Assembly (NCBI GenBank): GCA_003342815.1
Contig: PTEX01000055.1
Span: 2,194,986-2,258,985, forward strand
Direction of reading: 5' to 3'
Origin: Eudromia elegans
Taxonomy: Eukaryota > Chordata > Aves > Tinamiformes > Tinamidae
DNA: 64,000 bases
The notes below the pieces were generated by a model. It searched no databases and was not told the DNA's origin. It saw only the letters and a program-made list of their open reading frames with translations. This document shows positions 47,370 to 57,964 of the stretch, piece after piece. Position 1 is the stretch's first letter. Each line of letters starts with the position of its first letter. The translations under genes were made by a program, and so were the position numbers.

Positions 47370-47565
47370 TAGTATGGCATGGAAGTCATCCATTTTGTCC
47401 TAAAGACAGAAAATAATGAAAAATCTACTGAATCCCATCGGAAGTTGTTCCAATAGTTATATCTTATTTCTCAAAAGCATGCATTTCATGTTGTATTTGA
47501 ATATTTCTAATTTCAGCTCCCTGGTGTTTCGTATCTCATTATCCAAAGATGTTAACATGCGTTCA
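47370..47565 (-). mobile_element. Ancient CR1 LINE fragment, minus orientation
   Basis: 'aagtcatccattttgtccta', 'ggaagttgttccaatagtta', 'tatttgaatatttctaattt' and 'cagctccctggtgtttcgta' fit the reverse complement of a CR1 subfamily ('ggtaagttgttccaatggtt…gaatttgtctagcttcagct'). Strongly diverged. Confidence 0.6.
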
Positions 47566-47586
47566 GTGTAAGGCTTAGATGAGATT

Positions 47587-47609
47587 GCTGGAGCAACTGT
47601 TGCTCCAGC
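47587..47609. repeat. Perfect 23-bp palindrome
   Basis: GCTGGAGCAAC, one central T, then GTTGCTCCAGC: 11-bp perfect arms with a 1-base spacer. Inside sits CAACTGTTG, containing an E-box-like CANNTG (CAACTG/CAGTTG). Confidence 0.9.
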
Positions 47610-47734
47610 TGTTTACCCACGCCTTTCCCAGAGGTTGCTGCCCACCACAGCAGAGGGCTGCGTGACTCCCTCCTGAATGGACAGAGTTTACAAGGATAAA
47701 CTCATTTTGAGATATGGCAATTGAGCTGATACTT

Positions 47735-47800
47735 GCTATAGCCATCCAGTTTGATCTCCTGCCATACGTATATGAATATTCTAATATAATAGACCAAAGA
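47735..47800 (-). mobile_element. Possible second CR1 fragment, minus orientation
   Basis: 'gccatccagtttgatctcct' followed by 'gccatacgtatatgaat' resembles the CR1 3' UTR word 'tcatccagtctgacctcctg'. It would normally lie to the left of the 47.4-kb piece in one element, so a separate insertion is implied. Confidence 0.35.
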
Positions 47801-50800
47801 GCCTGCTTCTCTCCATTGATTCAGTTATGATCAAATCTCTTTCCTCCTCCTCCTTGAATATACTGACCTCCAAGTCTTTCACTGTAAAATGTGCATTTGA
47901 GAGCACAAATGAATTTGTAATTCTTTTCTGAGCTATATTTCAACATGTGGACATGAGATTTGGATAACCATTCTTTCAGTAATGATTTGGGTAATCATTC
48001 TGCAGGCTGTGTTAATTTACCCAGACCTCTCTTTAGTAGCAAAGGTGAACCCTTCTCAGAGATGCTTCTTTCCAAACAAGGTCCTGCAAGTGTGACCTGA
48101 TGCCAGCCTCCTCAAAAGAACTGTGGGGAATGAAGCTTTGATATTTGATCCCTCCCCCACATTTAAATGTCCTCTGGAAACAAAAGGTAAATGTCAAAAT
48201 CAGGATTATTTGGATTACTTTTTTTTTTGCTTTGCTTTTCATCTCTGTGATGGAAAAAGTTAAAAAAAATACAAATCTTTAGCACTAAAAACACATTTAA
48301 ATTTGATTTTTAAAGAGAAGTACTTTATTTCTACAATAAGATGGTTGTTCAAAACAGCATATTAAGACTGTTTGTTTCCATGCAGAAGTTCACTGGAGTA
48401 GCTGTAATACATTGTGTGACCAAATTAATATGTATGAGGACGTCCAATATGTGCATGCAAAACCTCATTGTTTTTATGGCAGCTCGTTATGCAGCAATTC
48501 AATGAAGTCAGCAGTGTAGTCTGAATTCAAGTTACTTTGCAGTGAATTGGAAATCAGGAGAAGTATGAGCTACCTTGCATTGCTGGAGTAGGTGAAGTTC
48601 ATTAATGTTCATTTTGGGAATGATTTAATGATGAGAGTTGATACATTGCCAGCTCATAAAGTCAGCTCAATATCAGCTCATTAGCAAGAAGCTGAACTCC
48701 ATCTGAGTTGTTCTGAGACTTGTACCACAAACAACACTTAAGGGAGAATCATAATGTTATTAACAACAAAAAAAACCGCACCTTGAATATAAGAAACATT
48801 TTTAAAAAAAAAAAAACAGGATGAGAATTTAGAAGCTGCCTAGAAATTAGTTTCCAGGAAAACTCACCCTTAAAAAATGCAGCATGAATAACAATGTATG
48901 TCAATATCTTTCTCATGCTAACACAAAAAAATACTACTCTTTGTAACTGCTACAAGCTGCTTATGTAGAAGGCCTACTATTTTATGCTTTAAAATCTAAG
49001 AAATCAACACTGAATTTAATTTTAACTCAGTATACAAAACAAATCAGTAACAGCATATCACAAGCACAGACTACATCTGGTCTCAGTCAGTTTATGTACA
49101 ACATTCAACACACTTGAAAGCACACCTCCCACAGCAACACCTCCTAGCCTGATGACAGCTTCCTGTTCTACCTTCCCCACTTTCTTTTCCTCATTTCAAA
49201 ATCATTCTTTGAAACCTGACAAATAAACAGACTTCATTTTAATGATTCACCTTTTCTATAGTCTTGGGTTAGAGGCACTGGCTGCATATTCTTTGGGTTA
49301 TTCATCCATTCTTGCATTTAGTGTCCCAAGTTCCAAATTATTTGATCCGTATATCCTATTGATTTGACATGTACTTTTTCATTTTGTAAGATGTTTAGGT
49401 CCCTTAAATCCACTTTATTTCTCATATGTTATTTTGGGGATCCCAAATATCTGAGGTTATCTTTTAATTGTTTGTTTAACGAAGTATCAATGTATTGGCT
49501 TAATCATATCTGTTCTCATTTTTCTGCTTAAACAAGCAAGAAATGCTAAAATAAAACAGAATTGTTGATTGATTTGACTGCATGATGTTTTATGCAATCT
49601 ATATCAGCCACAAAGTCAGTATTAGGTTTACAATCAAAAGAAGTCATCTCTAAAAGCTCAAAGAAGAGGAAAGCTGATAATATTAGGAATAAATTCAGCT
49701 CCTGTAGTGAAGAATCATTTGTTTTGGTTTATTCACCTCAGAAACGTATAGGAGGGCAATGTCAGTAAATCAACAGACAGCTAAAAACGTGTCTTAAAAA
49801 AAATTGCAAACCAGGAGCTGTCAGTTTCCTGTCTGGTAGTTTAAAATACTAATAAAAACAGAAAAGTGTGGCAGGATAGTGATTTAAACAATAAAGTAGA
49901 AAACCTATATGATTTTTGATATACAATTTTCTGCTTTTTTGAAATGGTCTCCAAGAAAAAATCATACTCGAAAGAGCTCAGTTTCCTTCAAATATTTCAT
50001 TCAAACAAAGATGTCCATGCCTAGAAATTTGAAGATGGATATTACTTTTCTAAGATGAGTCAAAACAATGGATTGTTTGGTTGTTTTCCACTCTCTTACA
50101 TGCCTAGTCAGCTTCTGTAGTTTAAGAGAGAAGTTGATTGCATTTTTGATTCAAAGATCTTGCTGTTCTTTCATAGGCAAGTCAGAAGCTGTAGGAGAAA
50201 TGTGAACATAGGAAAGAAGTAGAGCCAAAAGAGAATACAGAAGTTCTTGCTAGATTTTTGGATGATTGTATCAGTTTCGAGAACCTTGAAAGAAGCAATC
50301 TTGTTTCACTACTGGCATATTTGTTTGAGTATAGCCATTAAAAGCATGGGAATAATAATCTGTGAGGCAACTTGTGACCCATGCTGTTTTCCCTTGCCTT
50401 CCTCACCTTAGTTAAAATTTAAAAGCTTCCCACACTACTGTCAAAAGGTTCTTGCAGCTAAGAAGATAAATCATCTTCTTAGCAAATCATCTCCTGTTAG
50501 CAGGTAAATTACAACAAATATTTCTGTGCAAGGCCAAACAGTTATTGTGCATTGAGCTTGGAATTGAAAATGCAGAGATATTTTGCAAAGTGAAAGAGTT
50601 TTGAAAACAGAGAGATAGGAAAACTAAGAGCTTAATGTTCCTCTCTGTACCAAGAATAGCTTTCATATTATTCAGGACACATTAATGAAGAAATTACCAA
50701 AAGGCATTGAGGACTGTAATTTCAAGAGAATTGTTTTTATATGTACAAAATATTTACACGGAAGGCAAAGAGTATCCTAATGATGAAAAGATATGGTGTT

Positions 50801-51469
50801 ATATCCAAACCAAATAGGCTGTGTGGGGAAAGAGACACTAGGCATTTATACTTCATAAAGCACATCTTTTCTGAAACTTTTAAATTTTCCCTATTTTTCT
50901 CATCTGAATAGACTCACCTGTGTCTTTTTCAGGTGATAGTGACTACCTAAAGTTCAGGGATGTGTTTTCGAATAAGGAGATTTATGCTTACAGCCTTAGC
51001 TTCCTCTTGTCTAAAGTGTGCTGTTTTTCTAGGACTAACATAGAGTTATGATGACAGAAGTATTATGGTTTCTTGTTGGATCCAGAGGTTTGATCTAGGT
51101 GTCAGATGCTACGAATGCAGAGAGTTATAAGCCTCTGCTCTCTGCTGGCTCAGCTATACATGGTATATGGCCATGTGAGTCAAGGATGCAGGCAGCAAGG
51201 CCTTGTTATCACTGTGTCTGTCCCATGATACGTCACGCAACCTAGGCTTGCTTAGATCTTTGACCTTGGCTTCACTGAACAGTACTTTTTCCCTTTCTGC
51301 TGCAGGTAACTTTCAAAATGTAAATATTGCTTTGGGTTTTATATATATATAGATATATAATTTATTTTTGAGATTTTTTTTTTTTTTTTTACAAAGGGTA
51401 AAGCAAGCAGAATCTTCTGCATTGCTGTTGCTATTTGCTCTTCCTCCTTTATAAATATTAACATTTTCA
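47801..51469. other. AT-rich non-coding sequence, repeat-poor
   Basis: No frame of 60 codons exists between about 48.2 and 51.4 kb, and I recognise no dispersed repeat. T/A microsatellites at 51340-51360 (AT) and 51374-51390 (T17). Confidence 0.5.
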
Positions 51470-51712
51470 CTATCCCTGGTTGGCCTGAGTTAGTTGGGGA
51501 ATCAGAATTTCCTGCTTTCTCATGTCAGACTGCAATGAGTACTGCTTTGCACTGTGCTGTAGCCTTTCTGATGGCTTTGACATAAGCTGGTGGGACAAGC
51601 TGTCATTTGTCACTCTCATGATGCTTTCCTTGTAAATGGGTTCTTCGACATCCTTTTGCCCAAAGGACAACGAGACATTCTTTTCTAGTCCGCTCAGTTT
51701 ATTTTCTTCCAC
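51470..51712 (-). other. 80-codon open frame with coding-like composition
   Basis: The frame opens after a stop and its first start-like codon is GTG, so it is not a normal start. The product is hydrophilic and rich in Glu, Lys, Ser and Gln (for example MRVTNDSLSHQLMSKPSERL and KQEILIPQLTQ), unlike the Cys/Leu-rich junk frames elsewhere. About 40 bases before it on the minus strand is an acceptor-like 'gctagtaactgcctctccac' followed by ATCAG, with a branch-point-like CTAGTAAC. A start at that AG would pass through stops before joining this frame. I recognise no family. It could be an exon relic, part of an old retrocopy or chance. Confidence 0.15.
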
Positions 51713-52193
51713 TGCTTATTGCTCTGCTTGTGCCTGATGTGGAGAGGCAGTTACTAGCCTTTATGAATCTGCAGTAGACATTAACCTGAGGCACTGACAC
51801 AGGTATTTTTGTGATCCAAGGAAGATGCTAAACAGCTGAGGTGGGGGGGCAGCTGTACCTATGAATGGAGCTAGTGCACTGTGGAAACCTTAGCTAATTA
51901 CCTCTGGATGAAGAAACTGTCAAGGTCCACTGGCCAAGATGTTGGAGGCTGTTACCTGAGCAGTTCCTGAGCCCTGGGCAATGAGCCAGCGCAGCTCCCA
52001 GGCTGTGCCAGCCCATTAGCAGTAAGCTACTAATATGACACATCCCTGATGACTTGCGTAGTGTGAAGCCAGCTCTGGATTTAGTCCCAGATCCAAGTCC
52101 CTACATCATGTGGTTTTTTTCTAGAATTCCATTTTTTTATTAGAAACACATAAACACAAACACAAACCTAACATTTGTAGTTGAAAACAAAAA

Positions 52194-52214
52194 CACCCCC
52201 CCACACACACACAC
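52194..52214. repeat. C7-(AC)n simple repeat
   Basis: Seven C followed by about six AC units. Confidence 0.85.
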
Positions 52215-53556
52215 TGCTGTTGAAGTGGTGCCCGCTTCAATGTAGGAACACACATGAGAAGTGTGAGCACACCAGAGATCTCACGTTGGTGCTAACGTTA
52301 AGGCCCGAAGCACCATAGGACCCTTTCCAAATGATCTCACGAGCAATTTGCACAAGAAAAGCACAACAGGCCCAAGCCCACACTTCAAGGGAAGAGCCTC
52401 TACTGTTAAAGTGTCAAAATAATTAAAGAGGTTAAAAGAGTTTCCTTAGAATTCTCTTGGCTGGAATTTGAGAGTAACTACTGACATAGATGCCTGCGCT
52501 GGGGCTGCAGAAGAGATAAAGGAATATCTGAGTGATCATGTGATTCAGACTTTTTATTTCCTAATCATGGTCTTGTCTACACCATTGCCTTCTTCAAGAA
52601 CTGAATATCACGCCAAGAATACGCGCTCATCATATAGCCTAACCGACCTGAAGCAGTCAGTTGTGTCTCTTCCTCTGCTCCTTGCCCTGGAGGGATAGCA
52701 TATTGAACCAGGCTGTGGGACAGGCCTGAAAGAAATGTGACAGAGCCTACAGAAGTTTTGTCAGCTATGTCCATTCCTCTAGTCTCCTTATGGCTACCTA
52801 CACACCGGGGTTGGCACAACACAATGGGTGGTGCAGAAGGAACGAGAGGCTGGGAGATAACTGTGAAAAGCAGTGTGGCTACGTGACGTTTGGCTATTGA
52901 ATAACACCCAGTAGCTGAGGTTTCAGGTCTGATTGTAGGAGCAGTCACTTAAAGAATAAGCTTAAAGCTTAAAGATGGGTCTCCTCATTGGTAAAGCTAT
53001 CAGTTACAGATTTAATTTCTAAAATGACACCTAAGATATGTTAAAGCTCTTTGTCCCCTGAGGGTTTTCCAGGGAATCTCAAGCAATACTAACATCTCCA
53101 GAGATAGAAGGCAAGGCAGTTAAGTGAATACAACAGAGGAGGGTCAATCTTTTGGCTGGAGGGAGCCAGCCAAAAAGCAGAGCATCCATCCTGACTTGCC
53201 TATTAATCTCCCCAAGTAACTACCGCCTTGGGAAGCATCTTGCTCTCTTCTGTGGAACAATACAGCTAACAGAGTGCTGTCAGAAACAAAGCGCTTTATT
53301 GGGCAGTTGGTAACAGATGGCCCCTGGAAGAGTGGAGCTTTCCTTGAAGAGAGCAGGCTTGTGCTAGGACTGTGCTGGCAGCTCTGACAGGGGCAAGTCA
53401 GAGGAGGAGCTTTGTTTTGAAGAAGAAATGAGGTGTTAAAGGGTCTCCAGGACAAGCTGGGAAAGGACAGAAAGAGGCCACATGGCAATTCATACCACTG
53501 CTGCCTATATAGCATAGTTGTCTTTGGTATATATCTTTAGCAAACTTTTAAAATGG

Positions 53557-53656
53557 AAAAAAAAAAAAAAAAAAAGTTCAAATCCCAAAATTAAATAAAA
53601 GTTATGGGTGTTTTATTAAAAGGAGTGGAAAAGTTTTCAAAAAAAAAAAAAAAAAA
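53557..53656. repeat. Two poly-A tracts (A19 and A18) 63 bp apart
   Basis: A19 at 53557-53575 and A18 at 53639-53656. The spacer contains AATAAA (53594-53599), 39 bases before the second tract. This looks like a retroposed polyadenylated RNA end, but no body or target-site duplication is recognisable. Confidence 0.7.
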
Positions 53657-54286
53657 GAAAAGCTTTTAAATGAAAGAGTAACTGGCTCGTTTATCAGATT
53701 TGCCCAATCTTTTTACTCTGCATGTTACTGCACAGGAAACATCATATTAATGATACAAAGAACACAATGCTTGTACATGTACACCTCAATCTAAGACCTG
53801 TCAGGCACAGAGCATTTGTAGCAGTCTTTTGAACAATAGTATTTATTTTTTTGTCTTGGTAAACAAATGAAACTCATTTTATAGACTTTGTTACACAGGT
53901 ATTACTTGTTCCCCTTTCCTCCCTGGAGGGGTAGCAACATCTAGTTGTGTTGTGCCTCTTTAACTATACCAGTTAAGCAATTCATCTTCAGCGTAGGCAA
54001 GAGTGTCAGCAGGTTGCAAAAGGCCTCTCAGCTGAGGTAGCTCAATTATTAACTATGGAAACAGCTGGGCCTACTTGTGGTCCTTCCATCCCCTGGCTAT
54101 TTGTTACCATCTCTCAGCCAACAGCTTTAGAGCTTGCTGCTGAGCTGATAGAGAAGCATGCCAAAGTCTCAGTGCTTTTGCCTCAGGTTCCTGGGGGCCC
54201 TTTGGACACCTCTTTGTGGTAAGCTGAGACAACCTAGCTGACCTGCAGTGAGAATTGTCCCCATTATCCATGTTGACAGCTCTGCT

Positions 54287-54309
54287 CTGTGTGTGTGTGT
54301 ATGTGTGTC
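54287..54309. repeat. (TG)n microsatellite
   Basis: TG repeats with one AT interruption. Confidence 0.85.
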
Positions 54310-57300
54310 AACCTGCAGGAGAAGCGTGTTAGCTACTGGTGGGTGTACAAGTGATGTGTAGTCTTGCACAGCTGCCTCTGCAGTAAGTGGCCAAGGAAAA
54401 AAAGAAAGGAATTTGATCCATATGTTATTTTGGTTTTCTTTGAATACACCTTTTTTCCCATTTAATTTTCCTGAGTATTTATATGTCTTAGAATCCTTCA
54501 GTATTGGGGTATGCTGGCTTTTTTTTTTTTCTTTCCTTCTTCTTTCAAAGCTAGACAACAGGAATATGCACAAGAACTAGCTTCAGTGGATGGATTAGGT
54601 GATTAAACTAGAACAACATGGCAGCTACTGCCTGCTGGGTCATGTATTTTGCTGGTGAAATAAAACCTGGCCGAGGAATGGGTGCAGGCAAGTGACATCA
54701 CCTGGAGCTGATTTGCATCCTAAACTTATTACTCTGGTTTAACCTAAATGGCAATAAGGTGAGTTCATGTGGCCAGAACTATGAAAGGGGCAAGAAGGAT
54801 GGTAAATCTTCAAATGATTTGACTGAGACATGTTTTATTATTGTTTTTATTTTTATCTTCTGTGCACACATATTTGAGTGTAGCATTATATTACCATTTT
54901 TGGCTCTGAGTAGAATTGGACATTTCTCATAATATCATGCAATTTCTGACAGGAAAAGTTTTTTTTCCTCTTCTTTTTGTGGTAGCTTTCACAGTTTTTA
55001 CAGTCTCTGCTTTGTTTGGATCAGGTGGTAATCTTTCTTTAGAAACCTGAAGTCTCTGAAAAGTTATAGGTCTATCAAAAAGCTGCAGTTTAATTTTATA
55101 GGCACACCTGTGAATTTAATTCTCCCTCTAAAACTTCTCTTAAGTCCTTAAAGGGTCATTCCAAACTTGAGGGGGGAGTTATGGTTGCATTGCCTCAGTA
55201 AACTACGCAATATATAGATATATTGAACCTGACTGTTGAGTGTTCATTCATCCTGAAACCTAGCCAAGTCACTTACAGTTCCAAAAGGCACTGCATTTAA
55301 AGTGAAAAATTTCCCTTATGATAAAAGTCTACCTATATCTTTTAAGTTTATTTTATTTCTTGCTGCTGTCATCCATTTGTAACTGCCAACAGCTGCTAGT
55401 AAGATCAATGGTAATTAAAAGTTTTACGCAGCTGAGGAAACAGTTGTGAACTGTAATTTCTGAGACATGGATTTTCTTTTTCTTCCCTTTCTTTTTAAAC
55501 TGAAGTAATTTTTTTTTTTCTAAACTGCATCAGATTATAGGAAGTGTAATTCTCATTGTCCTGAGGGCTGTGCCAAAGGGGAGAGGAAGGTATGGGCTAC
55601 ATGCAGCACACCTGCCAGCCTTCCTTTTAAAGGTGGTGCATTTGATGCCGTCACTGACAGTGATACAGCACTGTAACAGGAACAGCATTTCTGCCAAGAG
55701 CTTGACAAAAAAACCCTTATGGCATGAATTAGAAAGTTATCTAAACTTTTGTCTTTCTAGCTCATACAGTATGTTATCTCACGTTTTGCCATGTAAAACT
55801 TAAGATAACATCATTTTAAGCAGTTATTAAAACATGTTGTTTGACAGCTACGGGGTAGTGAATTTTCGTTTCTGTTTTCCTAAACAGGTGGCCTAAGACA
55901 AGCCAAATTTCACACTTATCCAAAAGTTTGCTTGAAGTGAGAAAAAGAAGGAAAATGTATTTATCAGTGCAGGCAGCAAGTGAATTTCACTGCTAAAATT
56001 CAGACTAAAGTACTTTTGGTTTACAGTGAAGTGAAGGAGTTTGAGCCTCTTTTGAATCTCTTTGAGCCTAATTTCACCAAAGAAAAGATGCTGAGAACTT
56101 TGGACTGTCTGTTTTCATGGATATTCACAGAAATTTTTTATCTTTACATTTTTATTTTTGGTAGTTTGGTGTAGATAAAATCGTCACTCTGCTGCATCAG
56201 TGAGAGCTGTGACACTTTTCTCAGTAGGACCAGGCTTTCTGGGAGCCTGTTACCTGAGTAGCACCCCTTCTCATGGCTGGCAGGTATTCTGACTGCTTCT
56301 CTGCACCCTTTGAGGCTTTCCTGTGTAAGGAATGTATGTGTAAGGAATATCTATTCCACTTTTTAGTGGAGTCGTTTTTAAATACGGGATGAGGCTGAAA
56401 AGCCAATAGGAGAAAATTGCGGTGATTACAAAGCATTCTTGGGAAGCTTAAGGCCCAATACCCACCCCCCCCTCCCCTCCTCACATACTTAACCCTGCTT
56501 AAGCTTGAGGGGCTTCCACTGACCCTCAGCAGGGCAATCTGCATGCTCTAAAGTAGCTGTGTGCTTGCAGAGCTTGGTTAGGCAGGAGCCCTTTGCAGCT
56601 ATTACTAGACAGACCAATTTATTTTGTCCTCAGTGATGAGGATAGCACCTACTGCAGCTGTTACGTAGTGGAAGGGCAGCGGATGCAAGATGCTTTGGTT
56701 TTACTGGGAGGTAAATTAGACAAGGTCAAACCACTAGGGATAGGATAGTGCTGACCTTACCCAGCTGTCAGCAAAACCAGCAAGTACCTGGGGCCCTCAT
56801 ATTTTACAGCAAGAAAACCATTCTAAGTTCATCTCATTTTAAAAAAAATAAACAAAAGAAACCTTCCCTACTCAGTGCCTGTAGGGTAGAGAAGGCAATG
56901 ACCTCAGCCCAAGGAGCGAGGGAGATGTGCTGGTTCAGGAGCTCCATAAAGAATCCTGTGTATATCCGCTGTAGTTGAACCCTACTTCTGAGACGGTAGA
57001 AGTGAGAGAAGAAAGAAAGCACGAGACTGGAAAAAGTGGAATTATAAAGTGATGGAGTAGGGATATATAGAGAGATATACAAGGTGTGATTAATATAAAA
57101 TCTCCTTGTGAAGCCCTGAAGTATTCAGTTTCCTACTTTGTTTTATTATACATCTTAACACCATTTTCTGTTTTTCCTTTAGCTCTAGAAAAACACTAAT
57201 TGCTCCATATTTTGCAAATAATAATGAGTTTAATAGATTAAATCTGTGGTAATTCCTATGCAACCCTAACAAAGCTGAGTAGTTTGTAATCTACTGTGTT

Positions 57301-57584
57301 AGGATTTCTATTCTTATTACAGTGGCAAGAGGGAATATGACAACAAGGGAAATGATTCTAAGAGCATGCAAACAAAACCCAGGAAACTAGGAGTCTTCTG
57401 ACTCAGAATAAAATGAATTTATAATGAAACAGCCTTCACAAAAGGGAGCCTTTGATTCTTCACTGGATGTTATTTTCTAGAGGTATTTGACAGTGTTGTT
57501 CATATCTTGGAATCTAGTGAACAAAGAGAAATGATTTTCATTTCTTTTCTGCTAAAATATTCCCTTGATGTTTGAGTTGAGTTT

Positions 57585-57830
57585 TGGTAATACGCTAATA
57601 GTTTGCACTTATACAGTTTTCCATTTTAAAACCTGGAGTTTCATATGCATATTGAACCTCAGGTAACCTCAGAGAGTTGGCAGTAGTAATGTCCTTGAAT
57701 CACAGGAGAGGAAACTGAGGCACTGAATGCTGTCTCCTTAGTATTGCATAATGCATCTGAGGCAGAGTTCGAAGGACAGTCCAAAAGGTTTTCCTTGGCT
57801 TTACTCCCTGCATATGCACTCTGAAGCTAC
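57585..57830 (-). repeat. MIR-like SINE, minus orientation, nearly full length
   Basis: From left to right: 'tttgcacttatacagttttc' (tail, 'agcgcttttca…'), 'gagaggaaactgaggcactg' (core, near consensus), 'tgaggcagagttcgaaggac' and 'actccctgcatatgcactct' (tRNA-related head). It follows the whole reverse-complement order of the element and is the longest SINE fossil in the window. Confidence 0.65.
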
Positions 57831-57930
57831 ATACCGACTTCACTTACCATGATCCCTTCTGCCTGATAGATTTTTATTATTTTTTTTTTCTCCTGGGGAG
57901 GATTGCAGAAGCATGAGAAGCAGCATTTTA

Positions 57931-57964
57931 AAAATATTGGTTAATGATTGGAAAATATTGGTTA
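57931..57964. repeat. 13-bp direct repeat
   Basis: AAAATATTGGTTA at 57931-57943 and 57952-57964. Confidence 0.85.

Larger units (their letters stand above)
51713..57584. other. Non-coding sequence with simple repeats
   Basis: About 52450-53520 is less AT-rich and has 123-codon minus frames (52577-52948 and 53144-53515) with no known domain. Simple repeats at 52194, 53557-53656 and 54287 are listed. C-rich run near 56461-56478. Nothing else recognised. Confidence 0.45.
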
